A DNA stretch of 64,000 nt from Streptomyces tendae (GTDB lineage Bacteria; Actinomycetota; Actinomycetes; Streptomycetales; Streptomycetaceae): positions 248,001-312,000 of the forward strand of contig NZ_CP043959.1 in the NCBI RefSeq assembly GCF_008632955.1. Direction: 5' to 3'. How positions within the stretch are numbered: position 1 is the stretch's first letter; each line of letters starts with the position of its first letter. This document shows positions 27,332 to 34,740 of this stretch, in pieces. Under the pieces are notes generated by a model that was given only the letters and a program-made list of their open reading frames with translations, did not search any database and was not told the origin of the DNA. The position numbers were made by a program, and so were the translations under genes.

Positions 27332-28321
27332 ATGAAGGCGATCGTCCAGGACCGCTTCGGACCGCCGGACGTCCTCCGGCCGGCGGACGTCGACCGTCCC
27401 GAACCGGCGGCCGGACAGGTGCTGGTCCAGGTGCACGCCGCCGCGGTCAACCCCTACGACTGGCACATGCTGCGTGGCGACCCCTATGCGGCCCGGCTGC
27501 TCGGAGGCGTCGGCCTGACCCGCCCCAAGGCGCGGGTGGCCGGGATCGACGCGGCCGGCCGGGTGGCGGCCGTCGGTGCCGGGGTACGAGGGGTGCGCCC
27601 CGGCGACGAGGTGCTCGGCTTCTGCCCCGGGGCCTTCGCCGAGTACGCCCTCACCACCCCTGACCTGCTGGTCCCGAGGCCCGCGGGGCTCACGTTCGAG
27701 CAGTCGGCGGCGCTCCCGATGGCGGCGGTGACCGCACTGCGCGGCATCCGGACCGTGGGGCGGGTCCGGCCCGGGCAGCGGGTGCTCGTCATCGGGGCGG
27801 GTGGCGGCGTCGGCTCGTTCGCGGTGCAGGCGGCCGTGGCGCTGGGCGCCGAGGTCACCGGCGTGTGCGGCGCGGAGAAGACCGACCTGGTGCGCTCCCT
27901 GGGCGCCGCGCACGTCGTCGACCACGCCCGCGAGGACGTCACGGACGGGCGACGGCGCTACGACGTGATCCTGGACAACGTCGGCAACCGGCCGCCCTCC
28001 CGGATGCGCCGGGCGCTGACCCCGACCGGCACACTGGTGGCTAACGGCGGAGGCCCTCCCGGGCGGGTGTTCGGTGCGATCGGCGGCATGCTGCACGTAC
28101 TGGCCCTGAACACCGTCGTCCGTCAGCGGCTGGCCGTGATCCTCCCGACGGCCCCGTCCGGCCCGGCCCATGAGGACCTGACCGCCGTGACGGCGCTCGT
28201 CGAGTCCGGGCGGCTCACCCCGGTGATCGGCCGCACCTACCGGTTGGCCGACGCGGCGGACGCTGTGCGCCACGTCGAGCGCGGCCATGCCCGCGGCAAG
28301 ACGGTGCTCACCGTGGGGTGA
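27332..28321 (+). CDS. zinc-independent medium-chain dehydrogenase (quinone oxidoreductase-like)
   Basis: The 329-residue protein starts MKAIVQDRFGPPDVLRPADV at 27332 after GGAGGAGA. It has the GroES-like fold (VLVQVHAAAVNPYDWHMLRG) and a Rossmann dinucleotide site (VLVIGAGGGVGSFAVQAAVALGAEV). The catalytic zinc ligands of true alcohol dehydrogenases are absent, so it is a NADPH:quinone reductase-like enzyme acting on reactive carbonyls or quinones. The double operator upstream and the TetR gene just before it suggest induction by its own substrate. Confidence 0.92.
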   Translation: MKAIVQDRFGPPDVLRPADVDRPEPAAGQVLVQVHAAAVNPYDWHMLRGDPYAARLLGGVGLTRPKARVAGIDAAGRVAAVGAGVRGVRPGDEVLGFCPGAFAEYALTTPDLLVPRPAGLTFEQSAALPMAAVTALRGIRTVGRVRPGQRVLVIGAGGGVGSFAVQAAVALGAEVTGVCGAEKTDLVRSLGAAHVVDHAREDVTDGRRRYDVILDNVGNRPPSRMRRALTPTGTLVANGGGPPGRVFGAIGGMLHVLALNTVVRQRLAVILPTAPSGPAHEDLTAVTALVESGRLTPVIGRTYRLADAADAVRHVERGHARGKTVLTVG

Positions 28322-28728
28322 GTACGGGGCGTGGGGTGAGCCGGGTGCGTGCGATGCGTGGGGTGAGCCGGACTGCCCCCGCGCGCGCCGATCGCACCGA
28401 ACACGGCCCGGCACCGGGTGCCGGCCATAAGCCTGTAAGACGATCTGACCGTCCCGGTTGCGCCGACGCGGTGCCGGCTCACGCCCTTCCGTGAACGAAG
28501 GCCCGACGCGGCTGCCCGAAGGGTGGGACCGGGCTCCGGCGGTCGGCGCTCCGCTGGGGGACGGCGCACCCGCGACCGCACACCGCCACGCGTTTTACAC
28601 ACTCCGTACCTATATGTCACGTACACGCAATTTGTCGTGCGGTAAACTTTACTTCGCCTTGGCGCTCCATTGAGCCGCCGGATGCTCAGTCCGCGGGAAG
28701 CGGACCTGGATGCGAGGGGGGACGTGAC
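28322..28728. other. gene-free region with a leader-like end
   Basis: It starts with three copies of a CGTGGGGTGAG-type repeat (28311-28369, the first crossing the gene end). The centre is ordinary. From about 28590 the sequence turns A+T-rich (TTTTACACACTCC, TTTGTCG, GTAAACTTTACTT), a likely promoter zone. GTCCGC-GGGAA-GCGGAC (28689-28705) is a small perfect hairpin ahead of the small ORF at 28729. No gene is seen. Confidence 0.5.
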
Positions 28729-28833
28729 ATGAACCGACGCGCAGTGCGGCGCGACACGAACCGGCCCGTGCGCATCGACATCACCCCCCGCGACAGCGTC
28801 CCCGAACCGGACGCCCTTCACTTCGGCGCCTGA
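28729..28833 (+). CDS. possible 34-residue peptide upstream of the antiporter
   Basis: An ATG follows GAGGGGGG by about 9 nt. The peptide starts MNRRAVRRDTNRPVRIDITP and ends DALHFGA. It is basic at the start and acidic at the end, with no signal or TM. An A+T-rich promoter-like zone and a hairpin lie just before it. It may be a real small protein or a leader peptide. The antiporter start is 232 bp downstream. Evidence is the ribosome site and position only; no homology could be checked. Confidence 0.45.
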   Translation: MNRRAVRRDTNRPVRIDITPRDSVPEPDALHFGA

Positions 28834-29065
28834 CCGCCCGGCCGCCGCCCCTCCGTCAAGGGCGCGGCAGCGCCCGCACGCACGCCGCACACCCGCCCAC
28901 CCCGGCGTCGCGTCGCGCACGGACCAGGACACTCCGCCGTCACCCGTCACCGCACCCTGCGGATTCCGCGCGCGACCCACGGCCTCCCGCCGTCCGCCCG
29001 CCCGCTCCACCCCATCCCTTCTCAGGCACTGACGCCGCCGTCACCGACCCGGAGGACCGACGCCC

Positions 29066-30271
29066 GTGCACAACACCGCCACCATGCTCATCGAACTGGG
29101 CGCGATCATCCTCGCCCTCGGACTGCTGGGCCGCCTCGCCGGACGGGTGGGCTTCTCGCCCGTCCCGCTCTACCTGCTGGCCGGACTCGCCTTCGGGCAC
29201 GGCGGCATCCTGCCGCTGCAGGCCAGCGAGGAGTTCACCGCCGTCGGCGCCGAGATCGGCGTCATCCTGCTGCTGCTCATGCTGGGCCTCGAGTACAGCG
29301 CCTCCGAACTGGTCACCAACCTGAAGACGCAGTACCCGTCCGGGGCGGTCGACTTCGTCCTCAACGCGGTGCCCGGCGCCGTAGCGGCGCTGATCCTGGG
29401 CTGGGGTCCGGTCGCGGCCGTCGCGCTGGCCGGTGTCACCTGGATCTCCTCCTCGGGCGTGATCGCGAAGGTGCTCGGCGACCTGCGCCGGCTCGGCAAC
29501 CGGGAGACACCGGTGGTGCTCGGCGTCCTCGTGATCGAGGACCTGGCGATGGCGGTCTACCTGCCGATCCTCACCGCGGTGCTGGCGGGCGCCGGCCTGG
29601 CGGGCGGCTCGGTCACCCTGCTGATCTCCCTCGGCACCGTGGGCGCCGTGCTCTACGTGGCGCTGCGCCACGGCCGCCTGATCAGCCGCGCGGTCTCCTC
29701 GGACAACGCGGAGATGCTGCTCCTGGTCGTGCTCGGCCTGACGCTGCTCGTCGCCGGCCTCGCGCAGGAACTGCAGGTCTCGGCGGCCGTCGGCGCGTTC
29801 CTCGTGGGCATCGCCCTGTCCGGTGAGGTCGCCGAGGGTGCGAGCAACCTGCTCACCCCGCTGAGGGACCTGTTCGCCGCCGTCTTCTTCGTCTTCTTCG
29901 GCCTGTCCACCGACCCGGCCGACATCCCGCCGGTACTGGTCCCGGCCCTGCTCCTGGCCCTCGTCACCACGCTGACCAAGATCGCCACCGGCTGGTACGC
30001 GGCACGCCGCGCGGGCATCAAGGGTGCGGGGCGCTGGCGTGCGGGCGGCACGCTGGTGGCGCGCGGCGAGTTCTCGATCGTCATCGCGGGCCTCGCGGTC
30101 GGCGTCGAGCCCCGCATCGGCCCGCTGGCCACGGCGTACGTGCTGATCCTGGTGGTCGTCGGTCCTCTCACCGCCCGCTGGACCGAGCCGCTGGCCCGCC
30201 GCCTCACCGGCGGCCGGACGGACACGCCGGTGGACACGGAGCGGCCGACGCCGGAGCCGGCGAAGGTCTGA
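29066..30271 (+). CDS. CPA2-type cation/proton antiporter (KefB/KhtU-like)
   Basis: A 401-residue membrane protein with about 12 TM segments. It starts VHNTATMLIELGAIILALGLLGR; the family's G-rich membrane helices (GVIAKVLGDLRRLG, VLGVLVIEDLAMAVYLPIL with the ED pair, AAVGAFLVGIALSG) are present. KefB/KhtU relatives exchange K+ or Na+ for H+ under control of a TrkA-type subunit. Here the soluble TrkA-C partner is encoded convergently at 30459. The GTG at 29066 follows a GGAGGACC site. Confidence 0.93.
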   Translation: MHNTATMLIELGAIILALGLLGRLAGRVGFSPVPLYLLAGLAFGHGGILPLQASEEFTAVGAEIGVILLLLMLGLEYSASELVTNLKTQYPSGAVDFVLNAVPGAVAALILGWGPVAAVALAGVTWISSSGVIAKVLGDLRRLGNRETPVVLGVLVIEDLAMAVYLPILTAVLAGAGLAGGSVTLLISLGTVGAVLYVALRHGRLISRAVSSDNAEMLLLVVLGLTLLVAGLAQELQVSAAVGAFLVGIALSGEVAEGASNLLTPLRDLFAAVFFVFFGLSTDPADIPPVLVPALLLALVTTLTKIATGWYAARRAGIKGAGRWRAGGTLVARGEFSIVIAGLAVGVEPRIGPLATAYVLILVVVGPLTARWTEPLARRLTGGRTDTPVDTERPTPEPAKV

Positions 30272-30323
30272 CGGCCGGCGGCGGCCGGTCACTCCTGACC
30301 GGTGAGGTCCGGCGGGTCACTCA

Positions 30324-30436
30324 TGACCGGCGCTTTCTGGGGGAGTGCTTGCTGACCGACGCTTCCCGGCGGAGTACTTGCCGACCGGCGCTTGCGGGCG
30401 GAGTACTCGCCGACCGGCCTTCCTGGCGGAGCGGGG
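30324..30436. repeat. 29-bp imperfect tandem repeat, four copies
   Basis: Units at 30324-30352, 30353-30381, 30382-30410 and a partial one at 30411-30436 share TGACCGGCGCTT and GGCGGAGTACTTGC cores. They fill the space between the convergent antiporter and TrkA-C genes. The unit ends resemble GCCGACCGGC-type palindromes, which could fold and act as a termination region. Confidence 0.75.
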
Positions 30437-30458
30437 CCGGCCGGTGATCACTGGCTGC

Positions 30459-30947
30459 TCACTCCCGTCCGAGGATCTCCGCGGCGACACCGACACCCTC
30501 GCGCGTGCCGATCACGATGAGGGTGTCGCCGCCGGCCAGCCGGAAGTCCGGGCCCGGCGACGGGATCGCCTCGGCGCGACGCAGTACGGCCACCACGGAG
30601 ACGCCGGTCTCCGTGCGCATGCGGGTGTCGCCCAGCAGGCGTCCGTTCCAGTGCGAGGTGGCCGACAGCTCGATCCGCTCGGCGACCAGGCCCAGTTCGG
30701 CCGTCGCCAGCAGGTTCGGGCTGTGGTGCGAGGGGAGCAGGGCGTCGACGACGGCCGCCGCCTCCTCGGTATTCAGGCGCAGGCACAGCGCGGTGTCGTC
30801 CGGATCGTCCTTGCGGTGGACGTTCAGCGTCCGGGAACCGTCGAGATGGGCGATCACCGACAACCGCCGCCGCTCCCGCGTGACGAGGTCGTATCGCACA
30901 CCGATCCCCGGCAACGGAGTGTGCCCCACGCGCGCAGCGCCGCCCAT
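30459..30947 (-). CDS. TrkA-C domain regulatory subunit (KhtT-like)
   Basis: A 162-residue soluble protein with an N-terminal domain (GIGVRYDLVTRERRRLSVIAHL, KDDPDDTALCLRL) and a C-terminal RCK-C domain (IELSATSHWNGRLLGDTRMRT to GGDTLIVIGTREGVGVAAEIL). Such proteins gate K+/H+ antiporters of the KhtU/KefB type, sensing pH, NAD or c-di-AMP. The convergent neighbour at 29066 is the antiporter. The ATG at 30947 was chosen as it begins the conserved domain; upstream in-frame starts lack support. Its own promoter is at 30948 onward. Confidence 0.9.
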   Translation of the reverse strand: MGGAARVGHTPLPGIGVRYDLVTRERRRLSVIAHLDGSRTLNVHRKDDPDDTALCLRLNTEEAAAVVDALLPSHHSPNLLATAELGLVAERIELSATSHWNGRLLGDTRMRTETGVSVVAVLRRAEAIPSPGPDFRLAGGDTLIVIGTREGVGVAAEILGRE

Positions 30948-31085
30948 GACCGTCCCCCTACACCTCAGTTGTCCTACGGGCCATGACCGACGGCACCCTA
31001 CGGCACGTGCCGGCCGAGGTGTCATCCGGGCCGACCTCGCCCTTGATACACCCCGGCGTGCATATGGATAGACGTCTCGTCGTCC

Positions 31086-31401
31086 ATGGGAGGTACGACC
31101 ACGAAGCGGGACACCGTCAACACCGCCCTCCGCGAGAGCGTGGCCCGCAAACGTCGGCTTGGCGCCCTGCATGAACTGCGGGTCCTCACGGACGAGGCCG
31201 CCTTCGACGCCGAACTCCTCCTGGACAAGCGCGACTACCGGGGCTGGCGCGTCCGTGTGCTGTACTCGGCGCGCGCGTGTGGTCCAGCGAGAACTCACCG
31301 CCAAAGGTGAGCATCGCAGCGCCGGAGCCGTCGACCTCCTCGTGACCGCCCGCCGCGGAGCAGACGGGACCCACGCTGCTCCAAAGCTGTCCCGCGTCTG
31401 A
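31086..31401 (+). pseudogene. decayed vapBC toxin-antitoxin pair
   Basis: From 31086 the frame encodes GTTTKRDTVNTALRESVARKRRL and FDAELLLDKRDYRGW, the C-terminal two thirds of a VapB antitoxin. The usual N-terminal DNA-binding strand is missing. The frame then runs into LYSARA, which is VapC sequence, and from about 31281 another frame reads VVQRELTAKGEHRSAGAVDLLVTA, the centre of a PIN-domain VapC. The N-terminal toxin part and the end are gone. A deletion joined the two genes, and a frameshift followed. Neither part should be functional. Confidence 0.75.
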
Positions 31402-31562
31402 CGAGGGTGGGCATCGGCCGCTGTCCGCACGGGGTGACGAAGCCCTAGCACAAGGGCCCTTTTCGGCCGCAGGTAGCCTACGGCGACGCCCGGGGGGAGC
31501 CGGGCCCTCGCACGCCGGACCGGGGGTACCGTCCGGTCGGCCCGACTTCAGGAGTACCGCCC

Positions 31563-31997
31563 GTGAACGGAAAGCGCCGCCGCCTGCTTCTGGCCACCGT
31601 CGAACCGATGCTCGAACCCGGCGAGCGGGTCGAGGTGGCGACCGTCGTGAACCTGAGTACCGTCTCGGTGGCCCGGACCGCGGCGTTCGCGGCGGCGTCG
31701 GCCCTCCTGAGCGGGGGGATGGCCGTGATCCCGACGCCGACCCCCATGTACCTGGTCATGACCGACCGGCGGTTCTTCGTCTTCCGGGCGGACCCGGTCT
31801 TCGCCCGCCCGCAGGAGCACCTGATGACGTTCCCGCGCGACGGCCTCGTGCGATCGGAGATCAAGGAGCGGGTGCTCAACTCGTCTTTCGTGGCGTCGTA
31901 TCCGGGATACGAGCAGTGCCTGCGCATCGTCTTCCCCCTGCTCGGCCGCAAGGACCGGAACACGGTGGCGGCGGCGCTGCCGCTCGCGAGGCCGTAA
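31563..31997 (+). CDS. hypothetical protein, PH-like
   Basis: The 144-residue product begins MNGKRRRLLLATVEPMLEPGERVEVA. A segment ARTAAFAAASALLSGGMAVIPTPT is moderately hydrophobic and could be one membrane-touching stretch. PMYLVMTDRRFFVFRAD and GLVRSEIKERVLNSSFVAS have the strand pattern of bacterial PH-like domains. AGGAG lies 8 nt before the GTG at 31563. It stands between two decayed loci. No catalytic motif; function unknown. Confidence 0.7.
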   Translation: MNGKRRRLLLATVEPMLEPGERVEVATVVNLSTVSVARTAAFAAASALLSGGMAVIPTPTPMYLVMTDRRFFVFRADPVFARPQEHLMTFPRDGLVRSEIKERVLNSSFVASYPGYEQCLRIVFPLLGRKDRNTVAAALPLARP

Positions 31998-32066
31998 CCC
32001 GAGCGGCGACCTTCTCCTCCCTCTGACACGCGAGGCCGTTCGACGCGCGAGCAGATAGCTCTTGCG

Positions 32067-32099
32067 CGCCAACTACTGCACCCTGCCGAGTAGTTGGCG
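32067..32099. promoter_or_regulatory. 11-bp-arm inverted repeat before the broken regulator
   Basis: CGCCAACTACT (32067-32077) and AGTAGTTGGCG (32089-32099) are perfect complements around an 11-nt spacer. It lies 31 bp before the regulator remnant at 32131 and looks like its old operator, since such regulators bind spaced dyads. Confidence 0.5.
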
Positions 32100-32130
32100 G
32101 TTGCGGCGACCATGGCGGGTCCACCCCCCT

Positions 32131-32266
32131 CTGATCACCCTGGAGAAAGGACTACGCGGGCCGTCGCCCCCGCACCTGGATCACCCTCACCCGCGAGGGC
32201 AAGCACGACCCGGACACGGAACTCCGCGCCCTACGCGCCCTGGTCCGCCGCCTGGAAGGCACATAG
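32131..32266 (+). pseudogene. broken C-terminus of a winged-helix (MarR/PadR-like) regulator
   Basis: One frame reads LITLEKGL and, after a 1-nt shift, the next reads YAGRRPRTWITLTREGKHDPDTEL and RALRALVRRLEGT before TAG. This is the typical wing and last helix of a winged-helix transcription factor of the type that has EKGYEGRRPRTWxxLTxEG. The first two thirds are missing. Confidence 0.65.
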
Positions 32267-32367
32267 CCGGCGAGTACTCGGGCACGACAGGTCAACAGAC
32301 CAAGTCAGCTGTCAGCGTCTGCGGATACGGTGCCCCCACCATCGAGCGTGACACTCAAGGAGGGGCC

Positions 32368-33126
32368 GTGGGGGCCAAGACGGGGCTGCTGGTGTACGCG
32401 GACGGCGACGTGCCGGCGCTGCTGCGGCAGGTGGGGACGGCGGACCTCGACCGCACCGAGGCCTTGGTGCGACGCCTCCACCCGGGCAGGGAGACAGCGC
32501 GGTGCGAGGGATCGAACCTCTGGGACGGCGTCTACCCGACGGAGGGAACGGTGTACGCGGCCAGCTGGCCGGGCGTGGAGGTGATGGGCGACCAGCGAGT
32601 GATGATCGACCGCCCGTCCCAGCTCCCGGACCACATGGTGGCGGCGAGCACAGGCCGACGCCTGGTCCTGCACGCGATGCACAGCGTCGTCGACTGGCTG
32701 GCGTTCGCGGTATGGGAGGACGGACGCCTCATCCGCTCCCTGAGCCTGTCGCCCGACAGCGGTATCATCGAGAACATCGGCGACCCGCTCCCCTTCGAAA
32801 GACCGTACTGGGCAGGCGACCGCCCGGCGGACATCATCCCCTGGCCGGGTGAGGAGGACGAGCCGTACGCCTTGCCGTTCCACCCCTTGGAGCTGGGCGA
32901 GGAGGCTTTGAGAACGCTCTGCGGCTTCATCCAGGAGGGCCTGCCCCACCCCACCGACGTGGACGCGGAAGCCATCACCCTGTACGGCTTCCGGGTGGAG
33001 GATCCACACGCCCCCGACCCCGACGAACAGGCAGCCAGGCTCCGCACAGCCGCACAAGCCCTGCGTCCACCGCGCGTCTACTCACTGACACCCGAAGGCT
33101 CACTGGTCGAGTGCGACGGCATCTGA
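32368..33126 (+). CDS. DUF6928 family protein
   Basis: This 252-residue protein starts GTG 32368 (GAKTGLLVYADGDVPALLRQV), with AAGGAGGGG 5 nt before it, the best ribosome site in this stretch. The start sequence is diagnostic of DUF6928 as I recall it. The fold looks soluble, with RRLVLHAMHSVVDWLAFAVWEDG and LALSVDSGI-type strands (here LSLSPDSGIIENIG). The function is unknown. Its last 49 bp overlap the 3' end of the Imm35-like gene on the other strand. Confidence 0.82.
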   Translation: MGAKTGLLVYADGDVPALLRQVGTADLDRTEALVRRLHPGRETARCEGSNLWDGVYPTEGTVYAASWPGVEVMGDQRVMIDRPSQLPDHMVAASTGRRLVLHAMHSVVDWLAFAVWEDGRLIRSLSLSPDSGIIENIGDPLPFERPYWAGDRPADIIPWPGEEDEPYALPFHPLELGEEALRTLCGFIQEGLPHPTDVDAEAITLYGFRVEDPHAPDPDEQAARLRTAAQALRPPRVYSLTPEGSLVECDGI

Positions 33127-33452
33127 GCACTTGGTCCGAAGCGTTTCGCTGCCACGTTGCGAGCGTGGGCCTCGCGCCGCAGCCGCCGTTCATGGTCGGC
33201 GACTTGACGGGCTACGGGGATGCTGGTGGCGGTGCGGATCAACCGCTCGTTGTCGCGATCCACGAGGAAAGGGCCATTACCTCCCGGCCGAGGGCGCTGC
33301 CCGTTCCCGTCGTCCTGGACCGCTCCCCAGTAGAAGATCCACCCGAAGGACACCGCTCCTACGCGCAGGATCTCAAGGTCGTACTCGACGTGGACCCGCT
33401 GAAGGTCGATCTCGGCCAGCACCAACCGACGCGCGTCCTCCTCACTCAGCAT
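33078..33452 (-). CDS. Imm35 (YrhB-like) orphan immunity protein
   Basis: The 124-residue protein begins MLSEEDARRLVLAEIDLQRVHVEYDLEILRVG. It has the YrhB/Imm35 pattern of a short N-terminal helix, SFGWIFYWGAVQ strand and NGPFLVDRDNERLIRTATSIPVA. Such proteins neutralise polymorphic toxins in antagonism systems. No toxin gene is adjacent; downstream is DUF6928 and upstream is tRNA-Pro. It may be a leftover of a lost toxin locus or protect against neighbours' toxins. The ATG at 33450-33452 has no strong ribosome site. Confidence 0.72.
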   Translation of the reverse strand: MLSEEDARRLVLAEIDLQRVHVEYDLEILRVGAVSFGWIFYWGAVQDDGNGQRPRPGGNGPFLVDRDNERLIRTATSIPVARQVADHERRLRREAHARNVAAKRFGPSAQMPSHSTSEPSGVSE

Positions 33453-33513
33453 CGCCCGATGATGACACGGAGTCCGGCCTCCACACCGTGGAAGGCCATT
33501 GGTGGCACACAAA

Positions 33514-33557
33514 AACAGGTGAGGCACCTACTCACATGAGTAGGTGCCTCACCTGTT
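33514..33557 (-). terminator. intrinsic terminator of tRNA-Pro
   Basis: A perfect hairpin with 21-bp arms (33514-33534 and 33537-33557) around a CA loop begins 10 nt after the tRNA. Read on the minus strand it is followed by a TTTTT run, a classical Rho-independent terminator, which is rare in Streptomyces. Confidence 0.92.
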
Positions 33558-33567
33558 GTTATGGCTG

Positions 33568-33641
33568 TCGGGGTGGCGGGATTTGAACCCACGACCTCTT
33601 CGTCCCGAACGAAGCGCGCTGCCAAGCTGCGCCACACCCCG
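33568..33641 (-). tRNA. tRNA-Pro (CGG anticodon)
   Basis: On the minus strand: acceptor CGGGGTG, D arm GCGC-AGCTTGGCA-GCGC, anticodon stem CTTCG with loop TTCGGGA (anticodon CGG), T arm GTGGG-TTCAAAT-CCCGC, and CACCCCG closing the acceptor. The discriminator base is A. CCA is not encoded. The cloverleaf pairs perfectly. It would read CCG proline codons. Confidence 0.97.
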
Positions 33642-33688
33642 GTGTCGCTGCTGTCGCGGCGACGACGTTTACTTTAGCCCACCGGTGG

Positions 33689-34441
33689 CTAGAGACGAAA
33701 TCTGGTTTTCGGGCGGGTGTGGTCCAGGGCCACCAGGAGGACCGCCACGGCGTAGAAGGCCAGCCCCACGAGGAGTCCGTTGGCCAGCACGCTCCTGTAG
33801 CCGTGCCGGGCGACGTCGAGGAACGGGTAGAGGTAGCGGACCGGGGAGCCGGGCAGAAGCTCGCCCCGGCCGAGGGTGAAGGCCAGGTAGGCCAAGGGGT
33901 ACAGGAGCCATGTCGGCGCCTGGCGCAGGTGCATGCGGGCCGGTGGCGTGAGGATCAGCCAGTCCAGTACCGCGGCCACCGGCAGCACCGTGTGAAGGGT
34001 GTGCGCGGCGACCGGCTCAAGCCACGAGGCGCCGCCGGACACCGGGCCCGTCATGGAGAAGGCCGGGGACGCGTCCGCCAGGAGGATGTGGTGGACCAGG
34101 GCCGCCATGACGACGTACAGCAGCGCGGCCCCGGTGACCGCGCCCGGCAGGGGGTGCCGGGCGGTCCAGGCGCGGCGGGCCGAGGCGAACGTCACCAGTG
34201 CCAGCAGGACCCCGCTCTGGATCACGAAGTAGCTCAGCACCCGGGTGGGACTGCCGAGGAGGATCTCGACCAGTACGGCCGCCGTCGCGACCACCGCCAG
34301 CACCAGCCGGTACACCGCTGTCAGCGGGCGGCGCACCGGCGGTACGACGGCTCTGGCGGGGACGACGGAGGGGAGCAGTGCCGGTGCCGTCCGCGGCAGG
34401 GCGGGGAGGTCCGGGATGTCCCTGGGTATCGGGGCGGTCAT
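33689..34441 (-). CDS. Pr6Pr family membrane protein
   Basis: The 250-residue protein has about six TM helices: YRLVLAVVATAAVLVEILL, VLSYFVIQSGVLLALVTF, PGAVTGAALLYVVMAALVHHILL, AAHTLHTVLPVAAVLDWLIL, APTWLLYPLAYLAFTLGRGE and LANGLLVGLAFYAVAVLLVAL. The FF/F-x-x-Q and H-x-H features fit the Pr6Pr (FAR-17a/AIG1-like) group; some animal members hydrolyse fatty-acid esters. The ATG at 34441 is supported by the family start MTAPIPRDIP. The bacterial function is not known. Confidence 0.82.
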   Translation of the reverse strand: MTAPIPRDIPDLPALPRTAPALLPSVVPARAVVPPVRRPLTAVYRLVLAVVATAAVLVEILLGSPTRVLSYFVIQSGVLLALVTFASARRAWTARHPLPGAVTGAALLYVVMAALVHHILLADASPAFSMTGPVSGGASWLEPVAAHTLHTVLPVAAVLDWLILTPPARMHLRQAPTWLLYPLAYLAFTLGRGELLPGSPVRYLYPFLDVARHGYRSVLANGLLVGLAFYAVAVLLVALDHTRPKTRFRL

Positions 34442-34740
34442 GCACCCCAGCGTGGGCCGGTGTCCGGTTCGGGGCGATGTGGGGTGGACCGGTCGGGTTA
34501 CCCGCCCGATCGCCCGCAGGCCCGCTGGGCCGCCGACCCGCTCGCGCGCCCTCGCCTGAATCCTGGGCGGCGCGGCTGGGCCACCGCGATACGGCAGCGA
34601 GGGGTCGGCCCGCCGGGGATACACCGCCGGCTCGACGTGCCCCCGATACGCCGCCAGGCCCGCCGACTCACGTCAACGGGCCCGGCCGTACACCGACCTC
34701 TTCAGCGACCGGCCTCACCGGCCGACAGGCCTTACCGCCC
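34442..34740. other. 299-bp gap without a gene
   Basis: Upstream of the Pr6Pr-like gene and downstream of the metallophosphoesterase. A CCTCACCGGCCGAC repeat occurs twice (about 34704 and 34738). No gene, RNA or clear operator is seen. Confidence 0.5.

Noticed and set aside
33568..33641. Integrated element attachment site at tRNA-Pro
   Set aside because: No repeated tRNA 3' end or integrase gene was found in the window.
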